DNA of 64,000 nt. Source: Spodoptera frugiperda (lineage: Eukaryota > Arthropoda > Insecta > Lepidoptera > Noctuidae). Shown in pieces: positions 38,935 through 51,933 of this stretch (position 1 is the stretch's first letter; every line of letters begins with the position of its first letter). A program made the position numbers and the translations under genes. The stretch lies in the NCBI RefSeq assembly GCF_023101765.2, contig NC_064242.1, forward strand, positions 7,738,327-7,802,326, written 5' to 3'. The notes below the pieces were generated by a model. The model was not told where the DNA came from. It did not search any database and saw only the letters and a program-made list of their open reading frames with translations.

Positions 38935-41831
38935 GTAAGTGCGTTTTGTGATTATTCAATGATTAAATATGTAGATATTTATCTGTTAATTGTCAGGAAA
39001 ATCTGCCAAAAAAAGCTGTGTAGTGCCGATCTGTATTTGTCATAAAAATAAGTTAAAAATAAATTAAATCGATCTAATACTAACAACAGTTTCTAAGTAA
39101 TAATTTATTATATCCAACTCCAAGTAACTTAACATTTAAAATGTTACCTATAGTAGATACATTGATTTTATTAATGCAATCTCGTATTTTTATTATTTTT
39201 TATCTTCTAACGGCATAGAAAATACTTAACCGGTTATTGATAACTTGAAAACCAATATTAATTTTCAAATAAAACTGCAATTTAAGTATGCATTTTTATG
39301 CACACATTAACCTCCAGGTAGCTGACACAAATAGCCAACTACATAATAATCTGTATTTAAAATTTTCTCATGCACGCTTCCTGAAAATTGTTCCTATGCT
39401 AATGAATGGTAATCGAGTGCAAATTAAATTAAAACAGTTGTATTAATTTAAGCACAATTATTATTGGACGGTGTCCTTGCTCGTGCATCCCAGGAAAAGT
39501 TCCTGTACGACTTGTATCACATTACATCGAGGCAGTTTCCGCAAAAACTGTGCGAATGTCGACTTCTTTTTATACCTCATGTTATTGGCGTGCTATGGCA
39601 GAATTCAGGTCATTACAATAAATATTACTTCCGAGGCATTTAATACGAATTGTTTACTTTAATGTCAAATTAGTGTGACCCTACTCAGTGATGAGAAACG
39701 GACAGTAGATTACATCATTTCAAATGATGTACGATGTGAACTTATCGTTACGATTAAATGAGTTCATAAACATTGACCATATTGTTTGATGACAAAGATC
39801 ACTAGTAAGGTGGCTATTAAAGATGCAAGTTTTATAAACATAATTGTCTGGTCGAGCTACAGCGCCATCAAATATGTTTTGCATGAATACCAACTTAATA
39901 TAATTTCCTTTAATAACTTTTGAAACCGTTATCCGCAATCTTTGTCGAAAAAAGTGGTTGGACTTCGCGTTCTCAATTTTGTGTCCATAAAAATATGCGA
40001 GAATAATTTCGGAAATGGAAAAAGTAATTTTGTTTGGAGATTGCACATAATGACTCCCTCCAACCTCCGAGTGGGGTGATTGCCCTCTTTGTAGTTTTCC
40101 ATCCCGACACGCGAGTTGTCCGGCGACGCACGACACACGCTCCAGACTTCTCAAAGCTAATATTGATTAATTGTATGCATAGGTGCTGCGTACAAATACA
40201 TACATGTGTGTGTACGAAAGCAACAGTTACGATACTATTGTTATTTATTATTTATGAAAGTGACATTTACTGCGCAGACCTAAATAACAGCTGGTAATTA
40301 CATTTTAAACTTCATCGAATCACCGCCCATTAAAGTAAAATTTTAATTGCAGATATGTTTTATTTCAAATGTTAAGGGCAATTGGCAATACCGGATAGGT
40401 ATGTTTAATGTTCCGGTCAAATTGACACGTGATTTTGTTTCATTTTCTTTAAATTATTGTCTGTTGGTAACTCAATATTTGCGTAACTTAACCTTATGTA
40501 ACGAACCCTTAATGCTATTGTAGTAACGCACTCGCTACGTGCCGAGACTTTCCATTTTATATTTATAAGGCTTTTGTTAAAAATTTCAATGAAAACGACA
40601 AGTGAATTGTTAACCAGGATTCGCAGTAACTATTTTAAATTGCTAGGAATATCTTATTAGCTACGTGAGTTTGCAATCCGACATCTTAATTGACTTCTGG
40701 CAAGCTCGTAAATGTTGAATTAAATTCTTGGATTAACGTAAAGTTTATTTGTCTTACGTAAACAAACCAAGTAATAGTAACTACATAATTTATGAATTAA
40801 ATGATAAAAAATGAATTAATACTCTCAACTATTTTAAGTGTGCTGAGCAAAAAATGCATTTTATATGCATTAAATTATTTTTAGAAAAAAATAGGTAACA
40901 AAACACATAAAAAATCAAGGTTAAATAAAAACACTGGTTTACTTAAAAATTAATAATACGTCAAATTCATTAACATAAAACTAGAATATAAATCTTTATA
41001 CATAGTTACTGCAATTATAATTTGAAAGACCATCTCATCTTCTTTTTTACCTATGGATTCTTCAAGTTCATTTTCCTCGTATGTGGTATGAGGTGAATAG
41101 ACTTGAACTTTAAAAACATAAAACAAATCGCAGCAACAAAATAATATATAGCTTTGCCGGATACCTCTAATTGGCTATCATTATTTTGCCAGTTTCGAAT
41201 CAAACATAAAAACTTCTTACTTAGTTCTTGTAGTTTTTATTTTCGAAGACGCAGTACCTACTTTTAGTTGTTATTCGATATTTGCTTTAAAATAATCAAT
41301 TGATAACAATACTTTTATGAAGGATTACAGGCAAAACCTTTGGGTAGAAATATGCTTGAATTTGGATTGTCTCGGTATTCCACAATTAAACTAGTACGTC
41401 TACATTTTAGTAGAAATAAATAAAATTAAATAAAAGTAAAACTACTAGAAACTACTATCAGACATTTTGTGTAGGAAGATATTTATAATAAATAAAAAAA
41501 AAAAAGAAATTTTATATTCATGGTAATTTTCATAAATCGACAAAATCATCAAAAAGCTAAACAGACTAATTTGATACATAGTACATTTAATTAAAGTTGC
41601 AATTACTTTAATGCAACTGCCGTTATGATAATGATAATGTATTCATATTCTAGTTAAAGATAGAACGACTCAAGACATTACAAACAATTATTAATATTAT
41701 GAAATTATGTAGTTACATATTCTAGAACTTTGGTGGCCATTTTTGATTTAAACATGACTTATATAATATCTAATTATAAAAATATGATCTGGCAACGGGT
41801 CAAGAATGTGCTATTAGCCTTAGGAAATTAT

Positions 41832-41957
41832 CCAGAGCTGCGGACTATCTAGCGGGTTTACCGGGGCTTCGACTCGTAAAGCAGGAGTAGGCAGGAGTGG
41901 TTTTTAGTCAGTAAGAGTCTGGCACTCCCTGTCGCCTCACCCAAGGCGAGAGAAGTA
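41832..41957 (+). mobile_element. R1-type 3' tail fragment
   Basis: Plus-strand copy of the module: 'agagctgcggactatctagc', 'gggtttaccggggcttcg', 'ggtttttagtcagtaagag' and 'tctggcactccctgtcgcc'. It is 5'-truncated with no poly(A) left. Confidence 0.7.
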
Positions 41958-42186
41958 AAAATGCCTTAGAAAATTGTGAACAGTAGATACAAAAAGCACT
42001 TAAGACGATCTACTGACTTTCGACTAAATCCAATTGACTCAGTAATTACAGACCGTAAAACTATTGGGAAAAAGGTTAGGAGAAAGAAAGGAAAGTAAAC
42101 ATTCTCTAGATTTACTTTGTAACAAAGTTAACATTATAATTGGTTAACTATAAGTAATATCGTATGTTACGTATGACTCAATGTTG

Positions 42187-42357
42187 TCATATCGACGAAT
42201 ACGAAATAGTTGCGTTATCGGGACTCGCGTGGAGGCTTGGCTCCTCGTTCCTCCGATAAGGAGATTGCCTCGCTCTGCGTCGCGCAGACTCCCTGATAAC
42301 AAACATAGACAGTACAAGGGTCAAAACAATTATAATAAATTCAAATAAATTCCGCAT
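42187..42357 (-). CDS. possible 56-aa single-pass membrane protein
   Basis: A minus-strand ATG frame of 56 codons plus TGA, beginning MRNLFEFIIIVLTLVLSMF. Residues 4-21 form a strongly hydrophobic helix. A basic stretch (RRRARQ...YRR, about residues 26-36) and a polar tail rich in Ser and Asn follow. The GC content rises sharply in the basic half. The layout suits an N-out/C-in anchor protein, but the sequence GTTATCAG|GG after a pyrimidine-rich run is also a fair splice acceptor, so the second half could be the last exon of an unrecognised gene. It lies antisense within the presumed first intron of the SLC22 gene. No family is recognised. Confidence 0.25.
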   Translation of the reverse strand: MRNLFEFIIIVLTLVLSMFVIRESARRRARQSPYRRNEEPSLHASPDNATISYSSI

Positions 42358-44825
42358 TTCGGATAATTCGTAGCAATTATTACGATAAAATATTAATATC
42401 AAAACAACCAATTAGATTCAGCTTTGGGAAAACATTTTAACTTTGTATAAACAAAAACAGCTTGTTTAAACGGTACTGTTTACTTATTTAGTAAATAAAA
42501 TACGGATCTACTTGATATCGGAAAGATGAATACATACAACGTAATGCAAACATCAGTAAAGTAACATAAAGATGACCACTTATTATTCAATGAATGGCGG
42601 ATCTTACAAAAAAGCTATTAAAGTATACAAAAACGTCACTTTTCGATTGCTCGTGGATTCGCACATGCGTCACTCTCGTGTTGATCACACGTGTTATTAA
42701 TAATTAATTACGATAAAGACGCTTCTGTTTGCATGTTTCATCACATGCGAATATTTCATGCACTAAACTGTAAACATGGCCTTGTGGAATGTCACATAAC
42801 AATGCCCTTTATTATGTAATAGTGCAATGTTATAATAACTTTTGTATAAAATAGCTCTTGTTTGCTTATTTATCTTTATTCTCTTAAGATACTTATATGA
42901 TTTTATTAAGTGATCAATAAACATTAAGAGCACTCTAAGATGATACTTAAACTCTTTAGCAAACATAATGTAAAATATTCTTATTAGTATTAACATAGGT
43001 TATGACAAGGATACCTAAAGCTGATTGCTATTCCATTCGTAACGGTAATTAACTTATACTGTTAAAATATTATCTATCTGACAAAACAATCACAAGCTCA
43101 TGCTTAAACAGATATACATATTTCTATGTTAGGTTTCTCATTTGTAAATTGAGATCAGACAAACACCAATTAATATTCAAATGATTAGATTGAATTTCAA
43201 AAGATTATAAGATTTAACACAAACAACTTATCAATCTAATTTAAATAATAAAGGTGCTATTATGGTTTACAGTTTTCTATGTTTTTTCTTAATCGTAAAT
43301 AAATAAATCTTGCCAAATCATTTATATGATTATCTTCTAAATTATGACTATTACCTACATTTTACAGATAAAAATATAATTAATTATAAGTTGTAAGTAC
43401 TTAAAAAAATACTATTGTTACCACCTTAGATTCTACGCTCGAGTGATTAGTTGGTTTTACTTTTAGATTTTTTAATTATAATTTTTTTATTCTAAAAATT
43501 ATTTAAGTATGGAAGTCTTTATCAGACTTGTCATTTTCAGTAGAGTATAACTTGAGCGTTTTAGTAAATAGGAGTCTCAAGTAAATAGGTTGTTGCATAG
43601 GCATGTGCTCCATTGTTTACTATATGATCACCATCATTTACTATCAGTCGAAATGGTTAGCTAGCTAAGCGCCTCGATCTATAAAACGAAGAAAATGTTT
43701 TTCCTCACTATTTTTTACTATTACTATTTCGACATTATTAATCTAGATTGACATTTAATTTAATTACGTGACTTTTTAATTGACGAAATATATTTTTTGT
43801 CATATTTATTTTATATTTTTCTTGACATTTAACTTTTTAATTAACCCAGTGATATTATGTTTTAATTAGCTGATATTACAATAATTGTGTTGGTAAATTC
43901 ACTGATATTAAATAAATCATTAATATTAAAATATTGTCGGAAATGCACTTTTCTGCCAAACATTTTATAATAGGTAACTTTAGACAAACATTTTATATTA
44001 GCAAACAAATGATTTGAATTATATGAAATTATAATCGGAATTTGGCAATTATGTGGTTATTACGATGTCATATGTAAATTAGGAACATATCCACTCAATG
44101 AGTCAACTGTAAAGCTACCAGCTCTTCGGGGATGGGGGAAGTACAGACAGACACGATGTCATTTAGATATCAATCACAAAAAACTGGTTATATTTAGGTT
44201 ATCGATTGGCCACCCTGTATCTATATTGGGACGCGTGATAGCTCAAATGACCCAAAGGTGATTTCTTATCAATTTTTTTCAGACGGACATTGTCCAATTT
44301 TCGGGGTGACGGGTTTGACACCCGTGTTTGATATAAATATTGGTACCTATTGATAGGATTCCCGTTCTGAATATTTCGTAGTTCCCAAAGAGAAGTGAGC
44401 ATGAAAAGTAGTGCGTGGTCATAACGACCAAATCATATTGTTTTTCAAATTAAATATTTTTATTTAAATATTTTCTGATTAAAATGTCTTGCAAAAAAGA
44501 ATACACGAATAACCACATAACTGTTATATGTAAGTAATGTTATTGAAAGCGATTTCGTTACCTACTTACATTAATTCTGTTGTTATTGGGTATTGTAGTA
44601 ACTTTTCACATACTTATAAATGCTGCTTTTTTATAAATTCAAACCATTAGGAGATATTCTTATTTAAATTAAATTAAATTATCAAAATTTTTGTTGTTTG
44701 CTTATAAGATTGTTAATTAAAATAACGATTTTTATAGTCACATAGTGGCACTAGGTAAACATAATATTGCAATTTTATTAAGGTATGCATAAATATTAAA
44801 TAGAATCTTATTCAATTGTTTTCAG

Positions 44826-47800
44826 TGTTGGAGACTGAAAAGAAAGACGTTGAGAACCAAACCGTGGAAGAGGATCCTCTGACGAAAGCCATCGGAGCTC
44901 TCGGGAAATGGCAAATATGGATTTGCTTCGTGGTATTCCTTGTCAAATTCCCAGTGGCCTGGCATCAGATGAGCATCATATTCCTCGCACCACCCATGAA
45001 CTTCACATGCGCTGAGACACAAATTGACGATACATTCGATAACGTCTGCCACGCCAACTGTACAGACTTCGAGTACGATCGCAGTATCTTTAAAGAAACG
45101 ATCATATCACAATGGGACTTGGTGTGCGACAAACAATGGCTGAAGAACCTCACGCAGACAATCTTCATGCTTGGCATCCTTGTGGGAAACATGATGTTCG
45201 GCCATCTCTCTGACAGGTTAGTGCTATTTATTGAATCAAGTCAATTGCTCTTGATATAGATCTTCGAGCAATTGGCACATCCTGTACTTATCGCTGCACA
45301 TCACTGTGGCTGGGGTCCGGATGAGATTACTTTAGATTACTTTAGCGAATCTCGTTTAAGGGGTCACTGCGTTATTATGTATTTCAATTGGAGATGCATT
45401 GAATGCACAGAGCCAATTTATTTATCGGTATGAGAACTTTACGGATGATTTGATACATGTAGAGTAGGTATCTAATGGTGATAGGTCAATACCACGTTCC
45501 CTGATAACCCGTGTTTAGAATCCTTGGAACTGCTTCCTATGTAACAAGCTACATGTATTAGCCACGTGTATAGTAATGTTTGCAATTCTTCTTTGTCTTG
45601 TCTACAGTTAGAATAAACCTGATCAATATACAAAAGATAAAGGTTTATTAAATTAAAACCTGTTCGTGATTATCGTCTATGTATTATTACATTTAAATTC
45701 GAATTCGCGTATTCTTGATTGCCTTGATACATAGTCTAGCGATTGTTGAACATCACATCCTAACTTCTATTAATAGATTAACTTTTTAAGTTAATTTTGT
45801 TCCGCTTGACGAATATCATAGATGTATGCAATGTATTCTGTAGTACCAAAAATAGAGAACAGGAAGATATAAGCTAACATTTGCATAATCCTACACTCCC
45901 ATTTTTTCTAATTTAAGTAATAATAATAACTTTCATATCAACATCAATTTAAACGAATTTTCTCTCTTCACAGATTCGGACGTCGCAATCCGTTCCTGGC
46001 GGCAGTATTCCTTCAACTGATATCAGGGGTGACCACTGCTTACTCAGTCAACTGGTACATGTTCACGACCCTGAGATTCTTCCTCGCAGTGGCCACCGGA
46101 GGCACGATGGTCACCAGCTTCGTCTTAACAATGGAGCTGATTGGAGCTAAATACAGAGACACCGTTGGAATAATCTACCAGATTCCCTTCAATCTTGGAC
46201 ACTTGACACTTCCCCTCTTTGGCTACTATCTGCGGGATTGGAGCACCTTCCAGCTTGCGATCTCACTGCCATCTGTCTTGTTCCTGAGCTACTATTTCCT
46301 ACTCCCTGAATCGCCAAGATGGCTCCTAACTGCTGGAAGGACGGAGGAAGCTGTCAAGATAATGGAAGTAGCAGCGAAAAGGTGAGGCCGATGTTTTTGA
46401 TCGTACTTTTTACGTAATTATGTATTGAGCATGTAATGAGACACACCCAGTACCTATTATAAAAGGATTTATGTAAAAAGCAAAACACATCGGTTTAGTC
46501 AAGTGCTGAGAAAGTTACAAGTGCCACTTTCGTTTCCATTCAAAGTAGTGAGCTACGAGTATGCCAGGTGCGGTATAAAATACACAAACAGTTGCGAAAT
46601 TTCATAAATGTAATAACGTAATGTTGTAAATTTACAAGGAAACAATTGTTTTACAAGTTACAATCGAAAGAACCGTAGGTATACCCTTTAATCGTTTAAA
46701 GATAAAGTAACATAGTTATTTTTCTTCAGACTACAAAGTTATTGTTATAGTGCAGATTAGAAATCAAGTAATATCTTAACTAGGTATACACATACATGGA
46801 AAAGAATGTAAATTAAAACCTATATTAATCACATTTTTTATCGTGCATGTTTCGATTAATTCAAACAAGTACTTACTTTTGTGTATTAAAGTTTAAGTTC
46901 ATTTTCATTTGCAACGAAATCATTATTTCTGATATAGGAGTAATATACAAAGATTTTTGCACGTAGGGAATAATTGCTATAGTAGATTAAGTTCACAGAA
47001 ATAATCTGAAGTGTCTCTCAATTCTAATCGACCTACTGAACTATTTCAGATAAAATAACGTTATACAGCGCGTGCCAATCGATAGTGCGTACTATTAAAC
47101 ATTGTTATTATTTTAGTAATGACCGCACAAAACCTTTACATTTCCTAAGAACTCAAGAAATGCCATAATTCCACATAAACAACCAAAATATTTAGCACTG
47201 GCGAAAATTACCTGTTACATTTAATATAATTTGTACCTAATTATGCGCATCTTCTCAGCTACTCCTTTATTCAATAATTGATCTAATGAGTACTTATATG
47301 TAGCCTATTAGATGTTCCTATGTATTCCTAAAAATAAACTAATTTTTTTCTTCTATTAATTTCAGAAACGGTAGACCAACAGAAGGAATAGCAGCATCTT
47401 CACAAAAGATTGTAGTTGACAACGATCATAAACAAGAAGAGCATGCGTCGTTCATAGATCTGTTCCGAACGCCAAAACTGCGTGTGCGCACCATCGCCAT
47501 CTGCTTCAACTGGTTCGTCTGTGGGCTCTGCTTCTTCGGGGTTTCACAGTACATGAGCCACATTTCTGGAGACATCTTCATCAATGTTGCTATTTCTGCT
47601 GCTATTCAGGTAATTTTTCTTGTCATTATAGTTCCTATCTGCATCCATATTATCGTATAATTCAGTTGTTCTACCTATTCTCTAATTCTTTCTCTTGACA
47701 TTTCATTAACTAATTCTGTATGACACTGAGTCCTGGCCAGGTTCGAAGTCAAGATAAATTGCCATGATTTCCCATGGAACTATTGTTACTATGTTCTTTC

Positions 47801-48910
47801 TGTGTATCCCAGTTTTTACGGCATTTATATGCTGTTCATAAATGTTCTCATGGCAATCAATATGATATTATGTGACTAGCTAGCTATGTCATTGAAGAAG
47901 GGCGAAGGTTTAAACAATTAAAAAAAAATCTCTTCACCTAAATTTTTTATCTTAGCATAGTAATTATTATTGTTTACACTATTCGTGTCACTTCACAAGC
48001 GATAAGCATGGCAACTTTACTGGAAATTATTTGCAATATTATCGGAACCAGTTTCACCCGAAATTATTCCGTAAACTCTAGGTATTAAGTTATCTTTTAG
48101 ATAGTCATAAAGAACAAGTTATATCCAGTTTAAATCACGCTCTGCAATGTCATTGAACACGCTTTCATTAGTCGCTGATCAGACTTTACTCCTTAAGTTA
48201 ATCTTTGGTTTAAATGGCCTTTTAGCATTTATATATCTCTGTTCTAAAGAGAGATTGCTTTATATCATCTATCTTCTTCACTTAATTATGTAATCAAACA
48301 TACAATGTTAATTAATAAAATTTGCTTATTTGCGTGTTTAAGTGCAATAATTATGTATTTTTTATGTTTTTGCAATTCTGGAAATTCGCGTCCCTAAGAG
48401 TACTGCCTTCAGAGAATTATAATCATAAGGTTATTAATTATTTTTAAAACATGTTCTTACGGTGTATATTTTCTTCTCCAGGTCCCCGGAACTATCATCT
48501 CCATTTACACCAACAAACTTCTGGGACGCAAAATCACCCTGATTAGTGCAAACTGCATCACTGGAATCAGCTGTCTCCTCATAATCGTCGTCCCGCAGTC
48601 CGGAGTGAGTCACTTGACTCTCGGCTGTACAGGACTCTTGGGGATGAGCATATCCTTCGCCACCGTCTATTTATACGCAGGGGAGCTCTTCCCAACTGTT
48701 GTTAGAAACTCAGGAGTTGGACTTTCATCAACAGTAGCTAGAATAGGGTCGATGGTAGCACCCTTCGTCGCCACTCTGTCACACACAAGCGCTTGGCTAC
48801 CACCTCTAGCGTTTGGTATAGTGCCATTAATAGGTGCTGGACTTTGTATGCTTTTACCTGATACTCGTGGTAGGAAATTACCCGATACGTTAGAAGAGGG
48901 TGAAGCGTAA
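44826..48910 (+). CDS. SLC22-like organic ion transporter, paralogue 1
   Basis: Four coding exons: 44826-45216, 45974-46381, 47366-47609 and 48482-48910, all GT-AG with matching phases. With an ATG completed across the upstream junction (A at 38,934 + TG) the protein is 490 aa; insect relatives are usually somewhat longer. TM1 is at about residues 31-55. A large extracellular loop follows with several Cys and N-glycosylation sites (NFT, NCT) and the family block WDLVCDKQWL. GHLSDRFGRR (about 126-135) is the MFS motif after TM2, and LPESPRWLL (about 241) precedes the central cytoplasmic loop. FIDLFRTPKLR opens the C-terminal half, and AGELFPTVVRNSGVG is the late SLC22 signature. Predicted role: plasma-membrane carrier of organic cations, anions or zwitterions; the substrate is not predictable. 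It is a tandem paralogue of the gene at 61,758. No breaks were seen. Confidence 0.92.
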
Positions 48911-49168
48911 ATTGTTGCTATGGCTTTAACAAGTATTCCTTTAAATATTTAAATCTCATTGTGATGTATGAAAGTTTCAGTGTGAGTGTGAGTGCATGTG
49001 TATGTTTATGATACCTAATTTAAAGACTATTGAATATAAGTGTTCTCGACAATTTGTTGCAAATGATTATTTATATTTGCAAAATGTATTTATGGCAACG
49101 ATAGGTTAAGTTTAGACTAATGATGGTCTATTTTTATAGGCTGTGATAAAACATGAATTTTGTTATGA

Positions 49169-49174
49169 AATAAA
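49169..49174 (+). terminator. poly(A) signal, SLC22 paralogue 1
   Basis: AATAAA about 260 bases after the stop codon; it gives a plausible 3' UTR ending near 49,190. Confidence 0.6.
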
Positions 49175-49399
49175 ATATTAATTGTGTAACATGAATTGTT
49201 TCATTTGGCTTGCACGTTTTTCTAGTAGAATGAAAATTAAAATATCAACAAGGATTAGGCAGTAATGCCTTTGTACTTGGTCTTCAGTACGTCATAATGT
49301 GAGGCCTATTTCCAAATAGGTACCAACTCCACAAATTTTAAACTCACAGGAATCAATAATACATCGCCATACTTGCGCAGAATTGCCCATACAACTGGG

Positions 49400-49466
49400 A
49401 ATTACATACGTATATACTGCGATATCCACCTTCACCAGTTTTGTTATGAGTTCCTTGTAATAGAGA
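49400..49466 (-). mobile_element. SINE 3' portion, split by hAT
   Basis: Read on the minus strand, the DNA left of the hAT element continues the SINE fragment found at 58,634-58,695: '...ctctctatt' joins 'acaaggaactcataacaaaa' and 'ctggtgaaggtgg'. These words correspond to the tail of a common noctuid tRNA-derived SINE as I remember it (...cctattacatgggacttataac...). Confidence 0.6.
49459..49466 (+). repeat. hAT target-site duplication, left
   Basis: AATAGAGA directly before the terminal CAGTGGCGTAGCG. The same eight bases follow the right terminus at 58,634-58,641. An 8-bp duplication is diagnostic for hAT transposons. Confidence 0.85.
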
Positions 49467-49599
49467 CAGTGGCGTAGCGTAGTGGGGGCGGCAGGGGCGG
49501 CCCGCCCCGGGCGGCACTTTTTAGGGGGCGGCAAATTTTAAACAATAAATAATAAAAATATTTTGTAAATACATATTTCAACCATTTTATATTTTTTCG

Positions 49600-50040
49600 C
49601 AACTAGAGATCGGAGAAAGTAGTGATAGTGGGGATGGAACCTTTAACGAGTGGTCCTGCCCCGACGAATCGTCGGATTCTTCCCCGAGGCAAGAATCCCA
49701 CGATTCGTCGGAACAAGTAATTGGTAGGGTAAAAAAGGTGAAGGCGAAATCAAGTTCCCATGGTGTGGGACTTGATGAAGCTCAACGCCAACTGAGGGCG
49801 TCTCTGGCGCAAGCCAAGCGGGTGGAGGCGCAAAAGGACCTGGAGGAGAAGGTCGCCGCCAAGGAGCGCGCAACCGGTGCCGCAAGGTCCAGGGCCGGCT
49901 ACGGGGCTTCCAACGTCCTCTACGCAGACCACTCAGTGGCTGAGCTAGCGCAAATGGCGTTGGAGGACAAGGAGGAAATTTTGGAGGTGGCCTCCAAGTC
50001 CTCCAACCTGAAGGGATCGGCTGTTGCCGACAAACGAAAT
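49600..50040 (+). pseudogene. R1-clade gag (ORF1) fragment
   Basis: A continuous plus-strand frame reads EIGESSDSGDGTFNEWSCP, a Ser/Asp-rich stretch, then HGVGLDEAQRQLRASLAQAK, VEAQKDLEEKVAAKE and LEDKEEILEVASKSSNLKGS. Coiled-coil-like charge alternation and the E.LEVA..S.NLKG motif match ORF1 of R1-type retrotransposons, the clade that includes the moth telomere elements TRAS and SART. It has no start codon and lacks the zinc knuckles. The frame runs out of the hAT left segment without a break, and near 50,040 it joins pol sequence in another frame, so it is an internally deleted remnant. Confidence 0.6.
49661..49711. repeat. strong hairpin inside gag fragment
   Basis: Two 21-base arms (49,661-49,681 and 49,691-49,711) pair with a single mismatch around a 9-base loop (ccccgaggc). 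They are centred on CGACGAATCGT / ACGATTCGTCG. The hairpin starts exactly where the two copies of the hAT left segment stop being alike. Confidence 0.8.
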
Positions 50041-50047
50041 AGGAAGC

Positions 50048-50248
50048 GATCTGTCGCTGCCGGCCGTCGTACGCAAGATGGTCGACAGCGCGGAGTCGTG
50101 GGACGCGGTAGTGTCCTTCTGCGAGGACGTGATGTCGCAGAAGGAAACTGCGGAGCAGGAGACGGAGATCTCGAATCCCTTCTCCGCCCGCAGTAGGCGC
50201 ACCGGGCGCAGGAGAAGGGCGGACAACGCCCAATTCCAGCCCCCATAA
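50048..50248 (+). pseudogene. R1-clade pol C-terminal fragment
   Basis: The plus-strand frame contains LSLPAVVRKMVDSAESWDAV and VSFCEDVMSQKE, ending with a basic RR-rich tail and TAA. It parallels the end of the better-preserved copy at 51,155-51,511 (ALIQAMVRSEGDWDAVSSFC). It is fused directly to gag after loss of everything between. Confidence 0.65.
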
Positions 50249-50480
50249 ATGGGTCCAGGGGCGCGGGACTTGGGGAAGTCCCCGCCCTCTATTCCATAGA
50301 CCCGAGGTGATGGCGTGCGCGGGTGTCCTTCTGCGAGGACGTGATATTGTCACAGAAGGAAACTGCGGAGCGGGAGAGGGAGACCTCAACTCCCTTCCCT
50401 GCCCATAAATGGGGCAAGGGGCGCGGGACTTGGGGAAGTCGCCCCCTATTCCATAGACCCGAGGTTATGGCGTGCGCGGG
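50119..50480 (+). repeat. tandem duplication of pol end and 3' UTR
   Basis: Two diverged copies start with the word GTGTCCTTCTGCGAGGACGT (50,119 and about 50,328). Each continues through 'aggaaactgcggagc' and 'gcgcgggacttggggaagtc' to 'ccatagacccgaggt(g/t)atgg'. The unit is about 210 bp in the first copy and shorter in the second. Confidence 0.8.
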
Positions 50481-50686
50481 TGTCGGCGCGCGCCTCCGAG
50501 ACGATGCGCGGGGTAGCCCAAACTTACCTACCCCGTGCAAGAGATGAGGTCAGGACGGACCTGGCCGGCATGAAGAATCTGGACTCTCGCGGCCCCCACA
50601 ATCACGTGCTGAGTAGACACCGGGGGGTTTTAGCCGGTAAGAGTCGGCATACCCCTCCGCCTTTCCCCGGCCAGAGGAAGTTGAGG

Positions 50687-50848
50687 TTTGGGTTAGGTTT
50701 GGGTTAGGTTGGGTTGGGTTAGCTTAGGTTTGGGTTAGGTTTGCGTTAGGTTAGGTTAAGTTTGGGTTAGGTTTGGGATAGGTTAGGTTTGGGATAGGTT
50801 AGAATGGGATAGGTTAGGTTTGGGTTAGGTTTGGGTTAGGTTTGGGTT
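50687..50848 (+). repeat. telomere-like 11-mer array, first
   Basis: Imperfect tandem GGTTTGGGTTA (TTAGG plus TTTGGG) right after the 3' UTR of the R1-like remnant, with variants such as GGTTTGGGATA and GGTTGGGTTA. It ends at a poly(T) run. Isolated units continue to about 50,890 and recur at about 51,124-51,160. Confidence 0.85.
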
Positions 50849-51036
50849 TTTTTTTTTCTTTACAGCAGGTTTGGGGGGGGTTAGGTTTGGGACTCACACC
50901 TCCCCACGAGTAGAGAGGGTGAGTTGGGACTCTTAGGTTTGCTGTTTCCGAAACCCCTAACATGGTCAAGGCCAGTGGTTAGGTTTAGATAAATTTTTTT
51001 ATTTCTTTCTTTACAAAGTGGTAAGTAACAAAGTAG

Positions 51037-51813
51037 CTCATGGCGGAATGGCAGGGACTGTAGGGCTGGGCTCGCTGTCATTGCAGCGGTTAGTCCCCTC
51101 TTTGAGGAGTGGCTAGAGAGGCGCCAGGTTTGGGTTAGGTTTGACGCAGGTGTTAGGTTTGGAAGCTTCGGTAGGTTCCTGTTTCTGATTGGGCGGGGGT
51201 TACGCCCGGGTGTTTGCGAAGACCGCCCGGAGGACACGGTGGAACATACGCTTGCGGTCTGCCCTGCGTGGGCTGAGCACCGCCGTGTCCTCAGGGATGT
51301 GGTCGGCGACGGCGCCCTCTCGCGTCCGGCACTGATACAAGCCATGGTGCGGAGCGAGGGGGACTGGGATGCCGTCTCCTCCTTCTGCGAAGCAGTTATG
51401 CTAGCTAAGGAGGAGGCGGGGCGCGTGAGGGAACGAACTTCCTCACGCCCCAGCCGTCGCGAGAGACACTCCGGGCGTCGGGGATCGCGCGACGATCTCC
51501 GGCCACCGTAAGTGCGGGTCTGCGGACGGTGAGCAAGGGTAGCTCGCCGCCCGACCAGAACCAGACCCGTGCGTGCGGCGCGTCGCGTTCTGCGCGCGCC
51601 TCAAAGAGCCATCAGACCACCACAGATGGGGCCCAGTAGGGCTGATGCCTAATCCGGAGCTGCGGACTACCTAGCGGGTTTACCGGGGCTCCGGCTCGAC
51701 GGGCAGGAATAGGAACGGGGTGGTTTTTAGTCAGTAAGAGTCTGACACTCCCTCTCGCCTCGCCCAAGGCGGGAGAAGTCATTGGATGATTTTCCACCCT
51801 AAAAAAAAAAAAA
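51037..51813 (+). mobile_element. R1-like element, 5'-truncated, with TSD
   Basis: Flanked by a perfect 14-bp duplication, AAGTAACAAAGTAG (51,023-51,036 and 51,814-51,827), a length typical of R1-clade insertion. It ends in about 13 As. It contains the C-terminus of pol (51,155-51,511) and a 3' UTR whose last 220 bp is the module found in at least eight other places in the window. The good match of ends and the clean duplication suggest it is among the younger insertions here. Confidence 0.8.
51155..51511 (+). pseudogene. R1-clade reverse transcriptase C-terminus
   Basis: The plus-strand frame GSFGRFLFLIGRGLRPGVC, EDRPEDTVEHTLAVCPAWA, EHRRVLRDVVGDGALSRP, then DWDAVSSFCEAVMLAKEEA and a basic RR-rich tail before TAA. 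The Cys/His set (C...H....C) is the C-terminal zinc-binding motif of R1-type pol proteins. RT and endonuclease domains are missing because of 5' truncation. Confidence 0.75.
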
Positions 51814-51933
51814 AAGTAACAAAGTAGTTTCTTCTATGATATAATATAACTAGTGTTAGTTGAGTATATTACAATTATTTGTTATCACAATCAGAATATA
51901 AGTAGTATTAAGAGTATTAGAGTACATATTTTG

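Larger units (their letters stand above)
38935..44825. other. long first intron of SLC22 gene
   Basis: If the 5' exon is correct, this 5.9-kb stretch is intronic. It holds the R1-type tail at 41,832, the small antisense ORF at 42,187-42,357 and otherwise AT-rich sequence. The block at 44,100-44,400 is slightly less AT-rich but has no recognisable content. Confidence 0.4.
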